DNA of 64,000 bases from positions 1,674,001-1,738,000 of the forward strand of contig OZ245874.1 in assembly GCA_965229335.1 (NCBI GenBank), read 5' to 3'. The DNA is from JAFKFH01 sp017307375 (GTDB lineage: Bacteria > Pseudomonadota > Alphaproteobacteria > Ferrovibrionales > Ferrovibrionaceae). The notes beneath the pieces are model-generated. The model was given only the letters and a program-made list of their open reading frames with translations, searched no databases and was not told the origin of the DNA. This document shows positions 35,153-44,377 of this stretch, piece by piece. Within the stretch, counting starts at the first letter, position 1. Each line of letters opens with the position of its first letter. A program made the translations under genes and the position numbers.

Positions 35153-36748
35153 ATGGAACAGATCCTGTCGATCGAGAACCTGTCGATCGCGCTGCCCAGG
35201 GGGGCCGATCGCGGTTTTGCCGTCGACGGCGTAACGCTCCAGGTCGCTCGCGGCGAGATTCTCTGCGTCGTCGGCGAATCCGGCTCGGGCAAGTCGGTCC
35301 TGGCTTCGGCCGCGATGGGCGCACTGGCACCCGGCCTGCGCCGCACCGGCGGCCGGCTGACCTTCCAGGGTCAGGACGTCACCGACCTGCCGGAGAAGGC
35401 CTGGCAGAAGATCCGCGGCAACCGCATCGCGATGATCTTCCAGGAACCGATGGCGGCGCTGAACCCGGCGATCCCGGTCGGCGGGCAGGTGGCCGAGGTG
35501 CTGGAACTGCACGGCGATCTCGATCGCGCCGGCCGCGCCGCGCGCGTCCTCGCGCTGCTGGCCGCGACCCATCTGCCCGATCCGCCGCGGATCGCCGCCT
35601 CGTTCCCCCACCAGCTGTCCGGCGGCCAGTGCCAGCGCGTGGTGATCGCGATGGCGCTGGCGATGAACCCGGCGCTGCTGATCGCCGACGAGCCGACCAC
35701 GGCGCTCGACGTGACGACCCAGGCCCAGGTGCTGCGGCTGATCGGCGAACTGCGCGACAATTTCGGCCACGGCATCCTGTTCATCACCCATGATTTCGGC
35801 GTCGTCGCCGAGATCGCCGACCGGGTCGCGGTGATGCGCCATGGCCGGCTGGTCGAGATCGGTCCGGCCGATCAGGTGCTCAACCGCCCCCAGGATCCCT
35901 ATACCCGCATGCTGATCGATGCGGTGCCCGACCTGCACCGCCAGGTGCAACGGCCCTCGCGCCAGGCCGAGCCGGCCTTGCGTATCGAGGGGCTGGCCAA
36001 GACCTATGGCACGCTGCAGGCCTTGAAGCCGGTGAGCCTGACGCTGCGCCGCGGCCGCACCGTCGCGATCGTCGGCGAATCCGGCTCGGGCAAGTCGACC
36101 CTGGCCAAGACGGTGATCCGGCTGCAAAGCTGCAGCGCCGGCCGCGTGCTGGTCGACGGCCAGGATTTCGCCGCGCTGAGCGGCCGGGCGCTGGCCCGCG
36201 CCCGGCGGCGGATCCAGATGATCTTTCAGGATCCGTTCGGATCGCTCAATCCGCGCCGGCGGGTCGGCGACATCGTCGGCCGCGCCGCCGTGCTGGCCGG
36301 GATGACGCGGGCCGAGGCGCGGGCGCGGGCGGCCGAGTTGATGGAACTGGTCGGGTTGAAGCGCGAGGCACTCGATCGCCGCCCCGGGCAATTTTCCGGT
36401 GGCCAGCGCCAGCGTATCGGCATCGCCCGTGCGCTGGCGATGTCGCCCGAGATCGTCATTGCCGATGAGAGCGTGTCGGCGCTGGACGTGTCGGTGCAGA
36501 AGCAGGTGCTGGCGCTGATCGACGACCTGCAGCAGCGTCTCGGCCTCACCGTGATGTTCATCACCCACGATCTGCGGGTCGCAGCCCAGATCGCCGACTA
36601 CATCGCGGTGATGCGCCAGGGCGAGGTCGTCGAGTTCGGCGAGGCCGAGGCCTTGCTGGCCGCGCCGCGGCACGACTACACCCGGGCGCTGCTCGATGCC
36701 GCGCCCGGCCGCCACTGGTCGCCGCCGCGGCTGGCGCGCGAGGCTTAG
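35153..36748 (+). CDS. Peptide-type ABC ATPase, DppD-DppF fusion
   Basis: A 531-residue protein with two complete nucleotide-binding domains in one chain. Domain 1 (~1-265): Walker A GESGSGKS, signature LSGGQCQR, Walker B LLIADEPTTALD. Domain 2 (~280-531): GESGSGKST, FSGGQRQR, IVIADESVSALD. In the second Walker B region Ser replaces Pro after the Glu (DESV), common in DppF-type proteins. Fused DppDF ATPases are known in this family. Ends four bases inside the convergent thioesterase gene. Confidence 0.95.
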   Translation: MEQILSIENLSIALPRGADRGFAVDGVTLQVARGEILCVVGESGSGKSVLASAAMGALAPGLRRTGGRLTFQGQDVTDLPEKAWQKIRGNRIAMIFQEPMAALNPAIPVGGQVAEVLELHGDLDRAGRAARVLALLAATHLPDPPRIAASFPHQLSGGQCQRVVIAMALAMNPALLIADEPTTALDVTTQAQVLRLIGELRDNFGHGILFITHDFGVVAEIADRVAVMRHGRLVEIGPADQVLNRPQDPYTRMLIDAVPDLHRQVQRPSRQAEPALRIEGLAKTYGTLQALKPVSLTLRRGRTVAIVGESGSGKSTLAKTVIRLQSCSAGRVLVDGQDFAALSGRALARARRRIQMIFQDPFGSLNPRRRVGDIVGRAAVLAGMTRAEARARAAELMELVGLKREALDRRPGQFSGGQRQRIGIARALAMSPEIVIADESVSALDVSVQKQVLALIDDLQQRLGLTVMFITHDLRVAAQIADYIAVMRQGEVVEFGEAEALLAAPRHDYTRALLDAAPGRHWSPPRLAREA

Positions 36749-37152
36749 GCCAAGGCTTCCCTGAAGGCTTCGGGGATCGTGCCGGCCTTGAAGCTGCCGT
36801 CCGGTCCCGGCACCACCCAGGCGCGGACCTCGTGGCCTTCCACCGCCACGGTGTCGCCGTCGCGCAGCACGGTATAGCGCAGGCGAAAGCTGCGGGTGCT
36901 CCATGACTCGATCTCGGCGACGATCCGGATCGGGTCGTCGTAGCGGACCGGTGCGCGATAGCGGGCGCCGGTATCGACCAGCGGCGTGCCCAGCGCGCCG
37001 AAACGTTCGCGGATCGCGCGCTGGCTCACCCCCCGTTCGCGCGTGAACGCGTGAAACGTCGTGTCGAACCAGTAATAGTAGTTCGGATAGAAGACGATAC
37101 CCATCTCGTCGCAATCGCCCCAGGCGACCGTGACGTCGTAGTGAAATCCCAT
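36745..37152 (-). CDS. Acyl-CoA thioesterase, 4HBT family
   Basis: A 135-residue hotdog-fold thioesterase. Opens with WGDCDEMGIVFYPNYYYWFDTTFHAF, the D-x3-G-x3-Y-P-x-Y motif of 4-hydroxybenzoyl-CoA thioesterases, with Asp13/Asp15 as catalytic candidates. Cytosolic hydrolysis of an acyl- or aroyl-CoA. Convergent with the Dpp-type ATPase (four-base overlap) and divergent from ytfQ, so it is probably monocistronic; no link with the sugar genes is evident. The gap on its 5' side holds an inverted repeat assigned here to the ytfQ side. Confidence 0.88.
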   Translation of the reverse strand: MGFHYDVTVAWGDCDEMGIVFYPNYYYWFDTTFHAFTRERGVSQRAIRERFGALGTPLVDTGARYRAPVRYDDPIRIVAEIESWSTRSFRLRYTVLRDGDTVAVEGHEVRAWVVPGPDGSFKAGTIPEAFREALA

Positions 37153-37258
37153 GACATTCCCTCTGTCGTGACCGGCCCCCGGCTGGTCCTCGCGGCATTC
37201 TGGACGGCTTCGCCGCGGGGGGACAGCGGCAGGATGCCGCGCGGTACTTCCGCCCGCG

Positions 37259-37281
37259 AAAAGTCAAATAATATGACTTTT
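37259..37281. promoter_or_regulatory. Candidate FadR/GntR operator
   Basis: AAAAGTCA-AATAATA-TGACTTTT: perfect 8-bp inverted repeat around an AT-only centre, striking in this GC-rich context. It lies 85 bases before ytfQ in the divergent region with the thioesterase gene. The FadR-family regulator encoded at 41912 in the same operon is the obvious binder. Confidence 0.6.
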
Positions 37282-37365
37282 AAGCCGGCATGGCCTGTGG
37301 CACACTCCAGCCCGAAACAAGCGGGTCAATCCGCGAAATGGTTCAAACCACGGGAGAAACGCCAA

Positions 37366-38331
37366 ATGAATTTCAAAGCTTTGCTGCTTGCTTCCGCGAT
37401 GACGGCGGCGGCTGTGCCGGGGATCGCGCTGGCCCAGGACCTGACGGTCGGGTTTTCGCAGATCGGGTCTGAATCGGGGTGGCGCGCGGCCGAGACTACC
37501 GTCTCGAAGTCGGAAGCCGCCAAGCGCAAGATCAATCTCAAGATCGCCGACGCCCAGCAGAAGCAGGAAAACCAGATCAAGGCGATCCGGTCGTTCGTCG
37601 CCCAGAACGTCGACGCGATCTTCCTGGCCCCGGTCGTGTCGACCGGCTGGGAGGCGGTGCTGAAGGAAGCCAAGGAAGCCAAGATCCCGGTCGTGCTGCT
37701 CGATCGCGACATCGACCCCTCGGGCAAGGACCTCTACCTGACCGCGGTGACCTCGGACAGCGTGCATGAGGGCAAGGTCGCCGGCGAATGGCTGGTCAAG
37801 ACCGTCGGCACCAAGCCGTGCAACGTCGTCGAACTGCAGGGCACGGTCGGCGCCTCGGTCGCCACCAACCGCAAGAAGGGTTTCGAGGCCGGGATCGCCG
37901 GCGCGCCCAACGTCAAGATCGTGCGCAGCCAGACCGGCGACTTCACCCGCGCCAAGGGCAAGGAGGTGATGGAGAGCTTCATCAAGGCCGAGGGCGGCGG
38001 GGCCTCGATCTGTGCGGTCTACGCCCATAACGACGATATGATGGTCGGGGCGATCCAGGCGATGAAGGAAGCCGGCCTCAAGCCCGGCAAGGACATCCTC
38101 ACCGCCTCGATCGACGCCGTGCCCGACATCTTCAAGGCGATGGCCGCGGGCGAGGCCAATGCGACGGTCGAACTGACGCCGAACATGGCCGGGCCGGCTT
38201 TCGATGCCATCATCGCCTACAAGACGAAGGGTACCGTGCCGCCGAAGTGGATCCAGACGGAATCCAAGCTCTATACCGCGGCCGACAATCCTCAGGCGGT
38301 CTACGACAGCAAGAAGGGCCTGGGCTACTGA
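37366..38331 (+). CDS. ytfQ: Galactofuranose/arabinose-type ABC binding protein
   Basis: A 321-residue periplasmic receptor closest to YtfQ. Signal peptide residues 1-22 (KALLLASAMTAAAVPGIALA-QD). Mature part opens TVGFSQIGSESGWRAAETTVSKSEA, the hallmark of YtfQ, with RDID and AVYAHNDDMMVGAIQAMKEAG in the second lobe. E. coli YtfQ binds the furanose forms of galactose and also arabinose. Context with arabonate dehydratase suggests L-arabinose here. GGGAGAAACGCCAA lies before the ATG. Followed by a hairpin and the transporter genes. Confidence 0.9.
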   Translation: MNFKALLLASAMTAAAVPGIALAQDLTVGFSQIGSESGWRAAETTVSKSEAAKRKINLKIADAQQKQENQIKAIRSFVAQNVDAIFLAPVVSTGWEAVLKEAKEAKIPVVLLDRDIDPSGKDLYLTAVTSDSVHEGKVAGEWLVKTVGTKPCNVVELQGTVGASVATNRKKGFEAGIAGAPNVKIVRSQTGDFTRAKGKEVMESFIKAEGGGASICAVYAHNDDMMVGAIQAMKEAGLKPGKDILTASIDAVPDIFKAMAAGEANATVELTPNMAGPAFDAIIAYKTKGTVPPKWIQTESKLYTAADNPQAVYDSKKGLGY

Positions 38332-38345
38332 ACCAGCCCGGCCAC

Positions 38346-38373
38346 GGCGCCGCGTGCCCTCCCACGCGGCGCC
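38346..38373 (+). other. Intercistronic stem-loop after ytfQ
   Basis: GGCGCCGCGTG / CACGCGGCGCC with a 6-base loop CCCTCC: a perfect 11-bp stem 15 bases after the ytfQ stop and 40 before ytfR. It probably stabilises the binding-protein mRNA relative to the downstream transporter genes. Confidence 0.75.
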
Positions 38374-38413
38374 GCCCGTCCGTATCCGTCCTTTGCAGCG
38401 TCAAGATTGCCCG

Positions 38414-39949
38414 ATGGACCCGTACGAAGACCCGCCGCTTCTGTCCCTGCGCGGCTTCTCCAAGTCGTTTGCCGGCCAGGTTGCGCTCGACCGGGTCGAC
38501 TTCACGCTCGAGGCCGGATCGATCCATGCGCTGCTGGGCGAAAACGGCGCGGGCAAGTCGACGCTGATCAAGACGATGACCGGCGTGGTGCCGCGCGATG
38601 CCGGCACGCTGTGCCTCGGTGGCGTCGAGATCGCGCCCCGGTCGGCCGCGGAAGCGACCCGGGCCGGCATCGCCACCGTCTATCAGGAAGTAAACCTGGC
38701 GCCGAACCTTTCGGTGGCCCAGAACCTGTTCCTCGGCCGCCAGCCGACGCGCTTCGGTTTCGTGTGCGAACGCGAGATGCGCCGGCGGGCCCGCGCGCTG
38801 CTCGCCGAATTCGACATCGACATCGACGTCGCAGCCCCCCTCGGCAGCTATTCCGTCGCGATCCAGCACATCGTCGCCATCGCCCGCGCCGTCGACCTGT
38901 CGGCGCGCGTGCTGATCCTCGACGAACCGACCGCCAGCCTCGATGCCCATGAGGTCGAGGTCCTGTTCGGCGTCATGCGCAAGCTTGCTGCTCGCGGCAT
39001 CGGCATCGTCTTCGTCACCCATTTCCTGGACCAGGTCTACGCCGTCTGCGACCGCATCACCGTGCTGCGCAATGGCAGGCTGGCCGGCTCGGCATCGGCC
39101 GGCGAGCTGCCGCGCCTCGATCTCGTGCGCCTGATGCTCGGCCGCGAACTGTCCGCCGTCACGGCCGTCCGTGCCCCGGCCGCCGCCGGCGGCGACGTGC
39201 TGGCCACGTTCGCGGGTTTCGGCAAGGCCGGCTATGTCGCGCCATTCGATCTCACCCTGCGCGCCGGCCAGGTGATCGGCCTGGCCGGCCTGCTGGGGTC
39301 CGGGCGCACCGAGACCGCCCGGCTGGTCTTCGGGGCCGAGCGCGCCGACAGCGGAGCCGCGGTCGTCGCCGGCCGGACGGTCGAATTGTCCAGCCCGCGG
39401 GCCGCGCTCGACCTGGGCTTCGGCTATTGCCCGGAGGAGCGCAAGACCGATGGCATCGTGGCCGAGCTGACCGTCCGCGAGAACATCGTGCTGGCGCTGC
39501 AGGCGCGGCGCGGCGTGTTCAACCCCCTCTCGCGCCGCGAACAGGACGAGATTGCCGCCAGGTTCATCCGCCTGCTCGACATCCGCCCGCCGGATCCGGA
39601 GCGGCCGATCGGCCTGCTGTCCGGCGGCAATCAGCAGAAGGCGCTGCTGGCGCGCTGGCTGGCCACGGGACCGCGGCTCCTGATCCTCGACGAGCCGACG
39701 CGCGGCATCGATGTCGGCGCCCATGCCGAGATCATCGCGCTGATCCGCCGTCTCTGCGCCGAGGGCATGGCGCTGCTGGTCGTGTCTTCCGAACTCGAAG
39801 AGATCGTCACCTACGCCGACGAGGTGGTGGTGCTGCGCGACCGGGCCCATGTCGCGCGGCTGTCGGGCGAAGCGGTCGAGGTTTCGGCTATCCTGGCGGC
39901 GATCGCCGCCGAGTCGCCGGCCCTGCGGGCCTCCGAGGCGGCAGAATGA
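38414..39949 (+). CDS. ytfR: Sugar ABC transporter ATP-binding protein
   Basis: A 511-residue duplicated ATPase of the YtfR/MglA group. Domain 1: Walker A GENGAGKST, Walker B LILDEPTASLD; its signature region reads GSYSVAIQHIVAI rather than LSGGQ, an unusual drift that is typical for YtfR relatives. Domain 2: GSGRTET in place of a canonical Walker A, LSGGNQQK, LILDEPTRGIDVG. Start at MDPYEDPP; upstream in-frame sequence crosses the hairpin and was excluded. Supplies energy to YtfT/YjfF permeases. Confidence 0.92.
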   Translation: MDPYEDPPLLSLRGFSKSFAGQVALDRVDFTLEAGSIHALLGENGAGKSTLIKTMTGVVPRDAGTLCLGGVEIAPRSAAEATRAGIATVYQEVNLAPNLSVAQNLFLGRQPTRFGFVCEREMRRRARALLAEFDIDIDVAAPLGSYSVAIQHIVAIARAVDLSARVLILDEPTASLDAHEVEVLFGVMRKLAARGIGIVFVTHFLDQVYAVCDRITVLRNGRLAGSASAGELPRLDLVRLMLGRELSAVTAVRAPAAAGGDVLATFAGFGKAGYVAPFDLTLRAGQVIGLAGLLGSGRTETARLVFGAERADSGAAVVAGRTVELSSPRAALDLGFGYCPEERKTDGIVAELTVRENIVLALQARRGVFNPLSRREQDEIAARFIRLLDIRPPDPERPIGLLSGGNQQKALLARWLATGPRLLILDEPTRGIDVGAHAEIIALIRRLCAEGMALLVVSSELEEIVTYADEVVVLRDRAHVARLSGEAVEVSAILAAIAAESPALRASEAAE

Positions 39950-39960
39950 GGGAGGCCGCC

Positions 39961-40935
39961 ATGGCACTTCGCCTGCCGCGTGCCGGCCTGTCGCAGGTCG
40001 GGGCGCTCGCCGTCATCCTGCTGGTGAACTGGATCGTCTCGCCCCAGTTCTTCGATATCCGCCTGCAGGACGGACGGCTGTTCGGCAGCCTGATCGACGT
40101 GCTCAACCGCGGCGCGCCGGTGGCGCTCCTGTCGCTCGGCATGGTCCTGGTGATCGCCATGCGCGGAATCGACCTGTCGGTCGGCGCGGTGATGGCGATC
40201 TGCGGCGCCATCGCAGCCAGCCTCGCCGACAGCCACGCCCTTCCGGTCGTGCTGGCGGCAAGCCTCGGCGCCGGCCTGCTCTGCGGCCTCTGGAACGGCA
40301 TCCTGGTCGCCGTCTTCGGGATCCAGCCGATCGTTGCCACCCTGATCCTGATGGTCGCCGGCCGCGGCATCGCCCAGTTGATCACCGAAGGGCGGATCGT
40401 CACCTTCACGTCGCCGGCGCTGGCCTGGTTCGGCGGTGGATCGGTGCTCGGCCTGCCGACGCCGATCGTGCTGACCCTGGTCATGCTGGGCCTGACGGCG
40501 GCGATCGTGCGCGGCACGGCGCTCGGCCTGCTGATCGAGGCCGCCGGCGGCAATGCCAGGGCGGCGGCGCTGTCGGGCGTCGGCACCCGCGCAATCACCG
40601 TCGCCGTCTATGTCTGGTGCGGGCTGTGCGCGGGTCTGGCCGGCATCGTCGCCGCCGCCGACATCCTCGGCGCCGACGCGAACAATGCCGGGCTCTGGCT
40701 CGAACTCGACGCGATCCTCGCCGTCGTCATCGGCGGCACTTCGCTGTTCGGTGGCCGGTTCTCGATCCCGCTGGCCGTGATCGGCGCCCTGATAATCCAG
40801 GCGATGAATACGGGAATCCTGCTGTCCGGTTTCCCGCCGGAATTCAACCTGATCGTCAAGGCGGTGGTGGTGCTGGCGGTGCTGCTGCTGCAGTCGCCGC
40901 GCCTCGGCCTCAAGCTTGGCCGGAGGAAACCATGA
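39961..40935 (+). CDS. ytfT: Sugar ABC transporter permease
   Basis: A 324-residue CUT2 permease with eight to nine membrane helices. Landmarks: ALLSLGMVLVIAMRGIDLSVGAVMA, VFGIQPIVATLILMVAGRGIAQL, LDAILAVVIGGTSLFGGRFS. The ATG at 39961 has a GGGAGG five bases upstream; an ATG at 39946 overlapping the ytfR stop is the alternative and would add five residues. Forms a heterodimer with YjfF. Confidence 0.92.
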   Translation: MALRLPRAGLSQVGALAVILLVNWIVSPQFFDIRLQDGRLFGSLIDVLNRGAPVALLSLGMVLVIAMRGIDLSVGAVMAICGAIAASLADSHALPVVLAASLGAGLLCGLWNGILVAVFGIQPIVATLILMVAGRGIAQLITEGRIVTFTSPALAWFGGGSVLGLPTPIVLTLVMLGLTAAIVRGTALGLLIEAAGGNARAAALSGVGTRAITVAVYVWCGLCAGLAGIVAAADILGADANNAGLWLELDAILAVVIGGTSLFGGRFSIPLAVIGALIIQAMNTGILLSGFPPEFNLIVKAVVVLAVLLLQSPRLGLKLGRRKP

Positions 40936-41915
40936 AGCGCCTGGCCCCCGTCCTGGCCACGACGGCCGTCTTCCTGATCGGCTATCTGGTCTGCACGCTG
41001 ACTTTCCCGAACTTCGCCTCGTTGCGCGTGGCGATGAACCTGCTGACCGACAACGCCTTCCTCGGCATCGTCGCGGTCGGCATGACCTTCGTGATCATTT
41101 CCGGCGGCATCGATCTGTCCGTCGGTTCGGTCATCGGCTTCACCACGGTGTTCCTGGCCCTGGTGATCGAACGGGCGGGCATGCCCCCGCTTCTGGCCTT
41201 CGTCGCCATCCTGGCGATCTGCGCCGCCTTCGGCGCGCTGATGGGGTCCGTCATCCAGTATTTCGATCTGCCGCCGTTCATCGTCACGCTGGCCGGCATG
41301 TTCCTGGCCCGCGGCCTCAGCTTTCTCCTGTCGACCGAATCGATCCCGATCAATGCCGGGCTCTATTCCCATCTCGCGGACTATGCGCTGCGCCTGCCCG
41401 GCGGGGCCCGTCTGACCGTGCCGGCGATGATCATGCTGGCGACGGTGGTCGGGGGCGCGCTGCTGCTGCATGGCACGCGGTTCGGCGCCAATGTCTTTGC
41501 GCTGGGCGGCGCGCGGGGGTCGGCCGCGCTGATGGGCATCAATGTCGGCCGATCGACCGTGCTGATCTACATGCTGTCGAGCCTGCTGGCCGGGTTGTCG
41601 GGGATCGTGTTCTCGCTCTATACCTCGTCGGGCTACTCGCTGTCGGCAGTCGGCGTCGAACTCGACGCCATCGCGGCCGCGGTGATCGGCGGCACGCTTC
41701 TGTCGGGCGGCTACGGTTTTGTCCTCGGCACTTTTGTCGGCGTGCTGATCCAGGGCCTGATCCAGACCTACATCAGCTTCGACGGCTCGCTTTCCAGCTG
41801 GTGGGCCAAGATCGCCACCGGCCTGCTGCTGTTCGCGTTCATCGGCTTCCAGCAGGCGACGCTGCACATGGCCCGCCGCGGCCGGCTGCGACCGGCGGCG
41901 GGAGTTGCATCATGA
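40932..41915 (+). CDS. yjfF: Sugar ABC transporter permease
   Basis: A 327-residue CUT2 permease. Landmarks: GIVAVGMTFVIISGGIDLSVGSVIGF, PFIVTLAGMFLARGLSFLLSTESIPI, VELDAIAAAVIGGTLLSGGYG. Its gene overlaps ytfT by four bases (ATGA) with GGAGG upstream. Order ytfQRT-yjfF is the same as in E. coli, which supports the furanose/arabinose transporter assignment. Confidence 0.92.
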   Translation: MKRLAPVLATTAVFLIGYLVCTLTFPNFASLRVAMNLLTDNAFLGIVAVGMTFVIISGGIDLSVGSVIGFTTVFLALVIERAGMPPLLAFVAILAICAAFGALMGSVIQYFDLPPFIVTLAGMFLARGLSFLLSTESIPINAGLYSHLADYALRLPGGARLTVPAMIMLATVVGGALLLHGTRFGANVFALGGARGSAALMGINVGRSTVLIYMLSSLLAGLSGIVFSLYTSSGYSLSAVGVELDAIAAAVIGGTLLSGGYGFVLGTFVGVLIQGLIQTYISFDGSLSSWWAKIATGLLLFAFIGFQQATLHMARRGRLRPAAGVAS

Positions 41916-42637
41916 CCACCAACATCGTCATGATCCCGGCCCGGCGGGGTCATTCCAACCATGCCGAGGTGGCGCGCACCATCGCCATCGACATCATCAA
42001 GGGGCGTTACGCCGAAGGGGCCAAGCTGCCTGGCGAGCCCGAGCTGCTGGTCCTGTTCGGCGTTTCCCGGCCGGTGCTGCGCGAAAGCGTCAAGACGCTG
42101 GTGGCCAAGGGCCTCTTGTCGACCAAGGCCCGGGTCGGCACGGTGGTGCGCGAGCGGGCGATGTGGAACATGTTCGACCCCGACGTGATGGCCTGGCATC
42201 TCGATGCCGGCATCGACAAGCGCTTCCTGCGCGATCTGGCCGACATCCGGCTGGCGGTCGAGCCGCGCGCCGCGGCCCTGGCGGCCGAGCGGCGCTCGGA
42301 AACCGATCTGGCGCAGATGCAGGCCGCGATCCGCCAGATGCACCTGGCGGTGAAGGGCGAGGGGGCCGGCTTTGCCGATGCCGACCTGCGCCTGCACCTG
42401 CTGATCGCCAAGGCATCGGGCAACCAGTTCATGCGCTCCATCGGTGCCGTCATCGAGGCGGCCCTGCGCGCCTCGTTCGTGCTGAGCGAACCGGTCGACG
42501 ACCGCGACTATCAGATCACCGTGGCGGCGCATGAACGCATCGTCGAATGTATCGCCGACCGGGATTCGGAGGCTGCCTCGGCGGCGATGACCAATGTGAT
42601 TTTCAACGGTTTGCGCCGTCACGGCGCGGTGGGTTGA
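41912..42637 (+). CDS. FadR-subfamily GntR transcriptional regulator
   Basis: A 241-residue regulator. Residues ~18-85 are the winged helix (IIKGRYAEGAKLPGEPELLVLFGVSRPVLRESVKTLVAKGLL), ~105-235 an FCD ligand domain with likely metal ligands in DADLRLHLLIAKASGN and later His residues in AAHERIVE. Encoded inside the ytfQRT-yjfF-dehydratase operon and overlapping yjfF (ATGA), so it probably represses its own operon through the palindrome at 37259 with an arabonate-type acid as inducer (inference). Confidence 0.9.
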   Translation: MTTNIVMIPARRGHSNHAEVARTIAIDIIKGRYAEGAKLPGEPELLVLFGVSRPVLRESVKTLVAKGLLSTKARVGTVVRERAMWNMFDPDVMAWHLDAGIDKRFLRDLADIRLAVEPRAAALAAERRSETDLAQMQAAIRQMHLAVKGEGAGFADADLRLHLLIAKASGNQFMRSIGAVIEAALRASFVLSEPVDDRDYQITVAAHERIVECIADRDSEAASAAMTNVIFNGLRRHGAVG

Positions 42638-42641
42638 GGGT

Positions 42642-44366
42642 ATGACGAAAAAGCCGCTGCGCAGCCAGGCCTGGTTCGGCCGGCAGGACAAGATGGGGTT
42701 CTATTACCGCTCGTTCCTCAAGAACAGCGGCTTCCCCCAGGACCAGTTCGACGGCCGCCCGGTCATCGGCATCTGCAACACCTGGTCCGAGCTGACGCCC
42801 TGCAACGCGCATTTCCGGGCGCTGGCCGAGCATGTGCGCGCCGGCGTGCTCGATGCCGGCGGGTTCCCGCTGGAATTCCCGGTCTCCTCGCTGGGCGAGG
42901 TGACGATGCGGCCGACGGCGATGCTGTTCCGCAATCTCGCCTCGATGGATGTCGAGGAAGCGATCCGCGCTCATCCGCTCGACGGCGTCGTGCTGCTGAT
43001 GGGCTGCGACAAGACGACCCCGGCCCTGCTGATGGGGGCGTCCTCGGCCGACCTGCCGGCGATCGGCGTCTCCGGCGGTCCGCAGTTGCGCGGGGTCTAT
43101 CGCGGCCAGATCATCGGCTCGGGCACCAACATCATCTCGATGAGCGAGCAATTGCGCGCCGGCGAGATCACCCTGGCCGAATTTCACGAGGCCGAGGCCG
43201 GCATGAACCGGTCCGCCGGCAGTTGCATGACCATGGGCACCGCCTCGACGATGGCGTCGATGGTCGAGGCGCTGGGCCTCGGCCTGCCCGAGAACGCGGC
43301 GATTCCGGCGGCCGATGCGCGCCGCAACCTGCTGGCCCGGATGAGCGGCCGGCGCATCGTCGAGATGGTGCACGAGGATCTCAAGCCTTCCGACATCCTG
43401 ACCCCGGCGGCCTTCGAGAACGCGATCCGCACGCTGGCCGCGATCGGCGGTTCGACCAACGCGGTCGTGCATCTGCTGGCCATCGCCGGCCGGGTCGGGG
43501 TCGATCTCGGCCTGGCCGATTTCGACCGGCTGGGCCGCGACCTGCCGTGCCTGGTCGACCTGATGCCGTCGGGCCGCTTCCTGATGGAGGATTTCTACTA
43601 CGCCGGTGGCCTGCCTGCGGTGCTGCGCGCGCTGGGCGAGCAGGGGCTGCTGCATCGCGACGCAATGACGGTCAACGGCCATACGATCTGGGAGAACGTC
43701 GCGGGGGCCGCCTGCTGGAACGACCAGGTCATCACCCCGTTCGCCGCGCCGTTCAAGCCGGATGCCGGCATGGCGATCCTGACCGGCAACCTCGCCCCCT
43801 CGGGTGCGGTGATCAAGCCCTCGGCCGCGTCGCCCGAACTGATGCGGCATACCGGGCGGGCGGTGGTGTTCGACAGCGTCGAGGCGATGCACCGCGCGGT
43901 CAACGACGACGATTTGGATATCGATGCCAGCTGCATCATGGTGCTGCAGAACTGTGGCCCCAAGGGATATCCCGGCATGGCCGAGGTCGGCAACATGCCG
44001 CTGCCTGCCAAACTGTTGCGCCAGGGCGTGCGCGACATGATCCGGATCTCGGACGCCCGGATGTCGGGTACCGCCTACGGCACCGTCGTGCTGCACGTCG
44101 CCCCGGAGGCGGCGGTCGGCGGCCCGCTCGCCCTGGTCCGGTCGGGCGACCTGATCACGCTGGACGTGCCGGCTCGCTCGCTGCATCTGCATGTCGACGA
44201 GGCTGAACTGTCGGCGCGCCGCGCCACCTGGGCGCCGCCCGCACCGCCGGCCGATCGCGGCTATCAGCGGCTCTACGTCGACCACGTGCTGCAGGCCGAT
44301 CGCGGCGCCGATTTCGATTTTCTGGTCGGGCGCTCGGGATCGCCGGTGCCGCGCGACAATCATTAG
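42642..44366 (+). CDS. L-arabonate dehydratase-like IlvD/Edd enzyme
   Basis: A 574-residue sugar-acid dehydratase. Fe-S ligands Cys45 (GICNTWSE), Cys122 (MGCDKTTPA) and Cys195 (GSCMTMGTAST) are all present, and SDARMSGTAYGTVVLH is the conserved C-terminal motif. The opening LRSQAWFGRQDKMGFYYRSFLKNSGFP is typical of the pentonate/hexonate branch (L-arabonate, D-xylonate) and not of amino-acid IlvD. L-arabonate is preferred because the next gene matches the 2-keto-3-deoxy-L-arabonate dehydratase type. Would convert L-arabonate to 2-keto-3-deoxyarabonate. A GGGT sequence near the start is a weak ribosome site, five bases after the regulator stop. In Azospirillum the equivalent gene is called araC, a symbol avoided here because of the regulator of that name. 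Confidence 0.85.
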   Translation: MTKKPLRSQAWFGRQDKMGFYYRSFLKNSGFPQDQFDGRPVIGICNTWSELTPCNAHFRALAEHVRAGVLDAGGFPLEFPVSSLGEVTMRPTAMLFRNLASMDVEEAIRAHPLDGVVLLMGCDKTTPALLMGASSADLPAIGVSGGPQLRGVYRGQIIGSGTNIISMSEQLRAGEITLAEFHEAEAGMNRSAGSCMTMGTASTMASMVEALGLGLPENAAIPAADARRNLLARMSGRRIVEMVHEDLKPSDILTPAAFENAIRTLAAIGGSTNAVVHLLAIAGRVGVDLGLADFDRLGRDLPCLVDLMPSGRFLMEDFYYAGGLPAVLRALGEQGLLHRDAMTVNGHTIWENVAGAACWNDQVITPFAAPFKPDAGMAILTGNLAPSGAVIKPSAASPELMRHTGRAVVFDSVEAMHRAVNDDDLDIDASCIMVLQNCGPKGYPGMAEVGNMPLPAKLLRQGVRDMIRISDARMSGTAYGTVVLHVAPEAAVGGPLALVRSGDLITLDVPARSLHLHVDEAELSARRATWAPPAPPADRGYQRLYVDHVLQADRGADFDFLVGRSGSPVPRDNH

Positions 44367-44377
44367 AGGTGAAGCCG

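Noticed and set aside
37051..37365. Upstream extension of ytfQ
   Set aside because: It would place the signal peptide internally and cover the divergent promoter and palindrome.
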